Shown piece by piece: positions 56,607-64,000 of a DNA stretch of 64,000 nt. Origin of the DNA: Nageia nagi (taxonomy: Eukaryota > Pinophyta); NCBI GenBank assembly GCA_050084985.1, contig JBITNC010000001.1, positions 153,388,001-153,452,000 of the forward strand. Reading direction: 5' to 3'. Each line of letters starts with the position of its first letter. Position 1 is the first letter of the stretch. A program made the position numbers and the translations under genes. A model generated the notes under the pieces. It saw nothing but the letters and a program-made list of their open reading frames with translations. It did not search any database and had not been told where the DNA came from.

Positions 56607-58256
56607 ATGATGAATAAATCAAGATTGCAACTTGATCTAAAGTACCCAAAGGAATGGAAAAGCATGTTGATGCTAGAAAAACCATTTGTAGAGGAGAAAA
56701 TTGAAATAACACCAGAGGTTGAATTCTCAAATGATGAGTTTAGTATTTTGACTCCAAATAGTATAACAAAGAAGTAAGAGGAGGGGCTAAAATCAGCTTT
56801 TGTTGGTCATTTTATGCGGTTATGACCCCCTCTAGATATGATTAAAAGTTGGATGAAAGCAAGATGGAGTACAAAAGGATGGGTATTCCTAGTTGCTCTC
56901 CTAAGAGAATTTTTGTTATTCAAATTTTAGTTTGATGAAGACTTGCAAAAAGTGATAGAGATGGGTCCATGGTTTCTTGGGAATAAAGGATTAGCCATCA
57001 AGCAATGGGAGAAAACTTTCTCCACTAAAAGTGAGAATTTCAACCTCATTCCAACATGGGTCTCACTACCCAAACCTCACCCATCTTGTTAGCACACATG
57101 TGTTATAGTCAAAATTGCAAAAGTAATTGGATCCCTTATCACAATTGAGTGATCAACAAGATTAAAACTTAAGTTTATAGATGAAAGATTTGTGCTTAAT
57201 TTAGATATTATCAAACCCATGATGAATGAGATAAAATAAAAAACTAAGGATGGAAGAGAATGAATGCTACCAATTGTAAATGAAAATCTTCCAATACATT
57301 GCAGAATTTGTAAGAGATATGAGCACTATGCAAAGGATTGCCTAGAAAGGAAGAGAAGGGATGAACAAAGGAGAGAAAGTCAAAAAATGAAAAAGAGTCT
57401 CAAGATAAACAAAAAGAGCAGTAGTGGAAATTAGTTCAAAAATAAAAAAATAGAAAAATATTAAAAGAATACAATCGAAACATAGACAAAATGAACCATG
57501 TAAAGAAATAGTCAACTTCAAAAGAAGTCCAATAGAAGAAATCACCCACAACAAACCCCTATGTAATGCTATCAATTATAGAAGGAATAGAAAGAGAACC
57601 AACAAATTATAATATAGGTTTTTTAGAATATGAGACAACAAATATGGAAGTTATGAAAGAGGAAGATGGAAAAATAATAAGGTTGACCAAAAAAGAAAGG
57701 AATGTAGATAGTCAAGTAACAACAATAAAACAAGAAGAAGGCCAAGCTAGAATCCCATCAAGAAATATACTAAACTCTAGAAAAATAGCAAATGTTAGAC
57801 AAAGACATGTAGGGAGACCATCCCTAGGAGACACTAGAGAGAAATTTATTGAACAAGATATAGCAAATGGAAAGTAATTAACTCTACATTAAATCAACAA
57901 AGCTCATCCCACCTTTAGGCTAAATAAAGGATTTCTTGATTAGAATATTACAATAATAAAGAGGTAGTTGAGTTGTATCTTAGCTATGATTTAGATGTAT
58001 TGTGACTATAGTTTGATGATTTTCTATTAATACAATTTATATAGTAGTTTGCATTAGGGCTACCAATAGGTTATGGCTAGATACCATCTAAATTATTTTT
58101 GTTAATAGTTTTTTTGCAAATTTTATTAGTTATCACCAAGTATAGTTGGGTAGTGGTTTTCTATTTTGGAAACCATTTTGTTACTAGTTTTTTTGGGGTT
58201 CAGACAAAACCCCTCATTGCTTTTGATAATATAATTTACCCTTATTATAAAAAAAA
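56607..58256 (+). mobile_element. LINE (L1-like) with ORF1 and 3' tail but almost no ORF2
   Basis: ORF1 begins at ATG 56,607. It has the DUF4283-type region of plant L1 ORF1 (EMGPWFLGNKGLAIKQWEK, then NLIPTWVSLPKPH) and a zinc knuckle CRICKRYEHYAKDC (about 57,300-57,342, CX2CX4HX4C). After a frameshift the C-terminus contains RQRHVGRPSLGDTREK (about 57,795), ending near 57,880. Only about 370 bp later there is a typical LINE 3' end, TTTTGATAATATAATTTACCC, and an A8 tail at about 58,248-58,256. ORF2 normally takes over 3 kb, so endonuclease and RT have been deleted or skipped. ORF1 is an RNA-binding chaperone of the LINE particle; here stops break it. Confidence 0.75.
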
Positions 58257-58269
58257 TACTCACAAATAA

Positions 58270-58967
58270 CAAAGAACAATAATCTAAATATAAATGATTG
58301 TAATAGTGAATAATTAATCTATACTATTGGATTAAGATAAATAATACACTAATGAAATTAAGTTAAAGTGAGTGATAAATACTTGTAAACCTTACCTAGG
58401 TTATGAAGATTATATGAAGACAAGATCTTGTTAAGGATATAGATCTTGATATGTGAATCCCCATAGAGAACAATAGACTTAAATGAAAGTGTTGATGTCC
58501 ATAGGAATGCTAACATTATATCCCAAATAGTAGCATCGATGCATATGATGGTGTGAATGATATACATCCAAAGGAATAGAGTTTGCAATCAATATCCAAA
58601 GGAAAATATATAATCAACAAGTTGAGCCAAACATATAATTATGAAATTTGGAATAATAGATTTTCTAGTGATAACAAGATCCCAATATCAATATGTGGTA
58701 TTGATAAATACTAAAATGTTAAATTGTTACTTGCTATCAAGATTGAAATCTTGATAACTTTACTTGCAATCTTACTTACACTTATATATGCAAGATAAAC
58801 TCCATTTTTACTTAAGGAATGCTATCACTAGCATTAGGGTACCTAAAACATAAAATAATAAGATTGTATGAGAAAAGACCAAGAAAACACTAATAATATG
58901 ATATAAGATTACCATAATAAATTACTTAATAGGACCACCTTAGGTGGATCAAAATTAAGTGTCAACA
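58270..58967 (-). repeat. LTR (3') of a second-family element, minus orientation
   Basis: On the minus strand it begins TGTTGACACTTAATTTTG at 58,967, preceded by a good polypurine tract, so it is a 3' LTR. A TATATAAG box lies at about 58,788-58,781. The far end is not determined; the LINE tail at 58,256 gives a limit. The first 16 bases match the LTR start at 41,977. Confidence 0.6.
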
Positions 58968-58986
58968 GATTTTGCCCTTTTCAAAT
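58968..58986 (-). other. Polypurine tract next to the 58,967 LTR
   Basis: Minus-strand TTTGAAAAGGGCAAAATC directly precedes TGTTGACAC, as AAAAAGGGGCAAAA precedes the Tat 3' LTR. Confidence 0.7.
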
Positions 58987-59219
58987 ATAATGAAATGAAA
59001 TGAATTTAAACTCTAATTATTTTTGTAAAGCAAATAGAAAAGAAAAAGAAGAAAAATTTCATACTTCCCTTATTTTCCTATAAATCCATCTGATCATCAA
59101 AGGTTGATGATGTATACTTCCCCCTCTTTTTTTATCATTTAATGGAGTGGCTTTCCATGGAATGAAAACAACCAAGAGCAAATACTAGCTTGAAAAAGGG
59201 AGATAAAAAATAAAACCTT

Positions 59220-59960
59220 CCAAACATATATGTGATGATAAATCCTTAAATATATAGCAATAAAAATGAGATTAATAATCATCATAAGTGCATGATATCA
59301 TATTGATAATACCTAATTTCCTATTTATGGATAAAAATCATCATAGTAGAACCAACCATCCCATTCATGGACTCATACAAAACATTTTATCATAAAATAT
59401 ATAGCAATAGAAAGTAAGGATGAAATTAATATAATATGCATACATCAGCATGCAAGCACCAAATATCATATTCATAGATGAAATATCATCACAAAAATAC
59501 CTAATATCTCATTCATGGATACACACATATGATCATAAAGTACTATCATGGTGATGGTTAGTTTAAAACTAACCAACAAAGGTGCTAAACTCAAATGAGA
59601 GTCACCCCATCATGGAAGCAATATGTTACGCCATTAATGGGTGCACATCATCATGGAAGCAAGGGATACCCCATTTGTGGATGTCTCAAATTATAAATTT
59701 CTGAATTCCCAACCTAAAGGGTTTTCATATTCCAATATATGCTATTTTATCAATGTATTCCTAGTAAAGACATAAAATAATGAAGCCAAACAAGATGATA
59801 AATGCCTAAGCCAAAAGGTTGTCATATTCCAATATATGGGATTTTATCAATGTATAACTAGTAAAGACATATATAAAGAAAAACCAAATAAGGTGATAAA
59901 TACATAACCCAAAGGATCATCATATTTAAAAATACAAAGATCATAAATTCATTACAGTGA
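59220..59960. repeat. Degenerate repeats in the spacer of the third element
   Basis: Short phrases of the type CCCATTCATGGA with ATCATCAT or ATCATGGAAGCA recur at least six times between about 59,310 and 59,680. Two longer copies of AAAGG(T)TGTCATATTCCAATATATG...TTTTATCAATGTAT...CTAGTAAAGACATA begin at about 59,717 and 59,815, about 98 bp apart. Confidence 0.65.
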
Positions 59961-61149
59961 TGGTTATTTGTTATCCACCTAATAAGGACATGGTCATTTT
60001 ACCAAAAACAAAATTCATATTTTAAATAATTTTAATTAAATAAAAACATGATCATAATAATAGAAATTTTCATGCACAAAAAAAAAAATATAAAAAAGAT
60101 TAAGGGACAAAAAATATTCTTGATAAATGCCTATGAAGATGCCCCCAAGTCTTGTTACCATTATCTAGATATAATAATTCCTAAATCCGATCCTGAAAGT
60201 TAATATGAATGGTACTACCCTCAAATCATAATTCCCATTTTTTACTACCAAACTTTGATACTAATCACCTAGTTTCTTATATATCATTTTTCAAAATATG
60301 CATATCTCATACAAGGTTAATCTATAATATTTTTTTAACAATAACCTACATATAACATCATTAACATTGGACTCAATGTTGATATGTATGGGAGCATTCA
60401 TGCTAAGGTCAATTACAAATGAACTTCATAAATTCATGTAACTAGCATGTTTTACATTTACAATACCAATTTTATAGAAAATTAATATTTTCTTAAGGAA
60501 TATAATAAAATTTAAAGAGAATCTTGATTATTTTATACTAATTTCATGTTTAAATAGAGTTAATTGATTATCATTTATCATTATCATTTACTACAAAGTT
60601 TTTGTCTAGTCTAAAGAAAGAGAATAGTGATTATGAATAGTTCGAATATAGTTTGGAGGAATACCCATTATATTTTTATTCATTTTCATTTGATTTTCCC
60701 CCTATCAATAATATGGTTAACATTTTTGTGAAATATATGAATATCATAAAACAAGATAGTCACCAAGTGTGCCTACTTTGCAATAAACAAGTAGAAACTC
60801 ATGTGGTATGTACCATAAAAAATGAATTTCAAATTTTGATATAGTTTATATGTAATTTAGTCAAGTTACCTATAAAATCAATTAAGGGAACCCTAGGTTT
60901 AGGCTATAGGGATAAGGATTTCAATTTGAAGTGTTTATCTCATTTTATTTTGTGTAAAACTATGATTTTATACCTTAGTTAATTTTTTCACCCAATTACC
61001 CACAATTTTTATAAAAGAATTTACAAAGACATTGGTGTAGGCACTAGCTCTAGCTTAACAGTTGAGGTGTGGTCTTGATATAGTATCTTTCATGGTTCTT
61101 GAATTTCGTATGTAGTTTGAAAATATTTTACATTTTGTATTTCTAAGAA
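59961..61149. other. Spacer, nothing recognised
   Basis: AT-rich. A 63-codon open stretch at 60,653-60,844 contains VCLLCNKQVETHVVC, a cysteine/histidine spacing that might be chance. No other feature. Confidence 0.4.
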
Positions 61150-61483
61150 ATGTTAACTATAACACAAGCACATACCTTATTCCATGTTGCTTTAGTGCTA
61201 GAAATTTCCTATAAAACCCAAGTCAAGGTCAAAAAGCTAGGTAAAGGTACAAAGTTGGTACAAAAGACTAACCATAGAGGAGATTGGCCACCTCAACCAT
61301 GTTGGGATGGGATATTTATTGCAGACTCCATATGTACGAGTTGACAAAGACATACTTACAACTTTGATGGAGAGATGGTCAAAAAATAAAAATACATTTC
61401 ATTTACCCATAGGAGAGATGATTATAATTTCCAAGGACATTCATAGGATACTTTGTGTACCTTTGAAACATCATTTTTCATAA
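61150..61483 (+). pseudogene. PMD fragment, antisense to the adjacent LTR element
   Basis: From 61,337 the frame reads RVDKDILTTLMERWSKNKN and TFHLPIGEMIIISKDIHRIL to TAA at 61,481. This lines up with LLAALLDRW and TFHLPIGEMTVIVEDIHRL of the antisense gene in the Tat element. An upstream piece at 61,150-61,344, in another frame, may be the N-terminal part. The strand is opposite to that of the LTR and PPT at 58,270-58,986, so again the PMD gene runs against the element. Only the core survives. Confidence 0.65.
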
Positions 61484-64000
61484 GGAAAATTTGGCTATAC
61501 TAAAATTAGAGAGTTTTGGCTATCCAATTTCAACAAAAGGCTAAAATGGTCAGAATCAGTTTATAAATCATAACTAAATTTTGGACTTTTGATTTTTGTT
61601 TCTACATAAAAAGCTATTTCACAAGTTTAAAAAAAATATGGAAAAAAATGGCTAAACATAAATTGCTAAAAAATCAGACAAAAAACATTTCAAAGTCTAT
61701 GTCTCAAAATGAAAGTTATAAATTAAAGATCAATACACTTATTAATAGGATATTAGATTTTATATAAACCCATACTCAAATTATTAACAAAATATATAAT
61801 TTATTATAGGGAGTTTATTGATTTTGTAATCAGTCTCATATACTTAATGAACATATACAAGTATTTATACAAATGTTGTAGGTATTAGTTTCATTGCATT
61901 GATCTAAAATCAAGTCATTAAAAATAAAAGGTTTTAGAAAATAGTTTTAATCCCTCCATGATGAAGTACTCTTCTCCACAATTTCAATGATTATTTATTT
62001 CCTAAAAATCGATCTCTAATTTAAAAGATAAGCTCTTCCAAAATTTAGAAGTAAAAACTATTAAATTTTATTTAAATATTTATTTTGTAAAATAAAAAAA
62101 TGCAAAAAAAAATCAGATATAAAATCAAATCAAATATTGATAATAAATATAATATTATAAAAGGTAAAAATTATCTTTGTTTTTTTTTTTCCATATAAGA
62201 CAAAAGGTGAAAAGATGGCATTATTGATGTTTTTAAATGCCAAAAATAATGTAAAAGGTATACTAGTAAATAAAATGAAGTGACCACCACATCATAATGC
62301 AAATTGAAGCCACCAATAGTTTTCCAAAGGCTTGAAAAAGGTTAATAACCATCAATCAATACCTAAGTCACCCAGCTAAGATGACATCATGTGACTTGAA
62401 GACGATGTCATAATGGTTTGTAAGATGACATCATGTTAATTTTGGTACCATTTTTTGGAGAGGATGTATTCAAGATAGCATATTCACTCTTTTTGATGGT
62501 GAGGTGGATGGATAGGTACAAAAGTTGAGATAATTTCTATCATTTAATATTGCTTTTTTTATAAAGATCGATTTTAGAGGTGAACTTGCAAATTTTTCTA
62601 AATATAGTAGTATCTTATATAAAATTGATTAGAAACAACCTTCTAAATTAAATGGTGATTTTATTTTCTCAATTTGAGTTATTTATAAAAAATAAGGGAT
62701 TTAAATTGTTAATAGAGTGTTAATTTACACTCAAAGTTTAATTTTGACGTATTAGTTCAATGAATTGAGTTCAAATTTAAACCAGAGGTTGGGATAAGAT
62801 TTAGGATAATACAAAAATCAATCTTTTTGTAATCCAAGGTTCATTTTCAGCCCATAAAATTATTATAAAAGGAGCTTAATGGATGCATTCAATAGAGAAT
62901 AATTACAACATCCACTATTAATTGATTATTTCTATCCACAATGGGGTAATGGTGATGAGGGAGGATTTTATGGTACTATGAATTCACTCAAGATGGATGA
63001 TTTTGAATTTGATACCCAACATCTTTAGAAATTTGATATCAATAATGTGTTCTTTCTCTAACTCTCCTTAGACTCTTTGAGTTATTCTTGCGAGTGCACA
63101 ATAATAATTTGAGTTTCTTAGCAGCTTAGATCTCCATTTTATCCATTTGGCTTTTATACATTATATTACATGGTAGTTGGTAACCACATTGGCTAAATTG
63201 GTAGTTTTTTTATGTAGTATTACTATTGTCAAGGCTATAAAGTGCAAAACAGTATGGGTGAATACAATTTAAATTTAATTCAATTTTTTTATTTTCAAGG
63301 CTAAAAGATGTAAAAAGGTGGAATTTTTTAGTGTTTTGAATCTCTAGAGATGTAGGAGGGGTTTAAAAAATTAGATAATCCTAAATTTAAAAAAATAAAA
63401 ATAAAATTAGCTTGTAAGAATTTTAAAAAAAATCACTTGTAAGAGATGAATAGCCTCTAAGAAAAACCTTGCTTTGAAAGCGAGGCCTATATACATCTAG
63501 GAGGGTATAACCATGAGACACCAGGGAGAGCTAGGTACATGGATCATAGGTATCATAGAATATCATTAGAGTAAGAAGGATGCTTACATTCATCATGATT
63601 TGAGGAGAAAGGTAAAGAAGATAATGCATATTTGAACAACTTAATATGGAAGCTTATATTGATAGTATTGTGTATCACGACAAAAATCATGAGATGTTTC
63701 AACTTTGGCTCATTCATATAATTTACTAGATGTGTTAGGATGTTAGATTAGCATAGGAACCCTACATTTTAGCTCATTTATATCATGATCTTCATAATTG
63801 TTTTATGGCTCAAAAGATTAGGAAAAGAATGGCATATTCATTTTTACTATAGTGTTGGGCATACAAGCATGTGCAGGTTAATAGGTCCTAAGAGCTTCTA
63901 GTATAATTGTATAATTGGATAACCCCACATATTTTACTTGGTCAAGGCATGATAAACTCACTTTCTAAGAAAAAGGAGTTAAAACATGACGTAAAGTTAT
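61484..64000. other. AT-rich DNA to the right edge
   Basis: No gag or pol of the third element was found. GATGACATCATG occurs twice with a related GACGATGTCATAATG between them (62,378-62,436). Otherwise nothing is supported. Confidence 0.45.

Noticed and set aside
60653-60844. VCLLCNKQVETHVVC considered as a zinc knuckle
   Set aside because: Spacing does not match the retroelement CCHC pattern and the surrounding frame is short.

Overview
This window looks like repeat-dominated nuclear DNA from a large-genome seed plant. The evidence is the absence of any intact host gene, strong AT bias, abundant decayed Ty3/gypsy, LINE and PPR (pentatricopeptide repeat) sequence, and a 17.5-kb Tat-type LTR retrotransposon carrying a plant mobile domain (PMD) gene. 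A gymnosperm-like genome is my guess; the sequence alone does not prove it. No tRNA, rRNA or CRISPR array was recognised.

Layout. 1-2 kb: an unidentified open frame running in from the left edge, then minus-strand LINE reverse-transcriptase debris. 2.9-4.5 kb: an unidentified lysine-rich minus-strand relic. 5.1-6.0 kb: AT-rich nested tandem repeats. 8.6-9.66 kb: two diverged tandem copies of a PPR-protein C-terminal segment. 9,675-18,311: an old minus-strand LTR element with LTRs, a Tat-like gag and a PMD gene on the opposite strand, but no pol. 18,615-18,922 and 36,456-40,420: a PPR relic split by the main element.

18,923-36,455 (+) is the centrepiece: a complete Tat-lineage Ty3/gypsy element. 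It has 844/846-bp LTRs, a perfect AGTTG target-site duplication, PBS and PPT. Its order is leader, gag, protease, RT, RNase H, archaeal-type RNase H, integrase, a sense accessory ORF made of two related domains, a non-coding region, and an antisense PMD gene with a canonical GT-AG intron. All coding parts are broken, mostly by TGA and TAG stops of the kind that C-to-T change of CGA and CAG codons gives. The element also holds three unexplained non-coding structures: dispersed arrays of a CpG-rich 13-bp motif in both orientations, four stem-loop units in the leader with different but self-complementary stems, and a pair of hairpins at 31.4 kb with near-identical loops and unrelated but complementary stems.

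40.4-64 kb: a second LTR family (41,977 and 58,967), another unidentified minus-strand relic (45.9-48.9 kb), a minus-strand gypsy pol relic in which RT is fused to integrase by deletion (50.4-51.5 kb), a plus-strand gypsy gag-protease-RT relic (54.7-56.3 kb), a LINE lacking nearly all of ORF2 (56.6-58.26 kb), and a third PMD fragment (61.3 kb) again antisense to an adjacent LTR/PPT.

How the parts relate: the window reads as a PPR relic cluster dismantled by nested retrotransposon insertion. Its recurring theme is Tat-like elements carrying a PMD gene on the antisense strand next to their 3' LTR.
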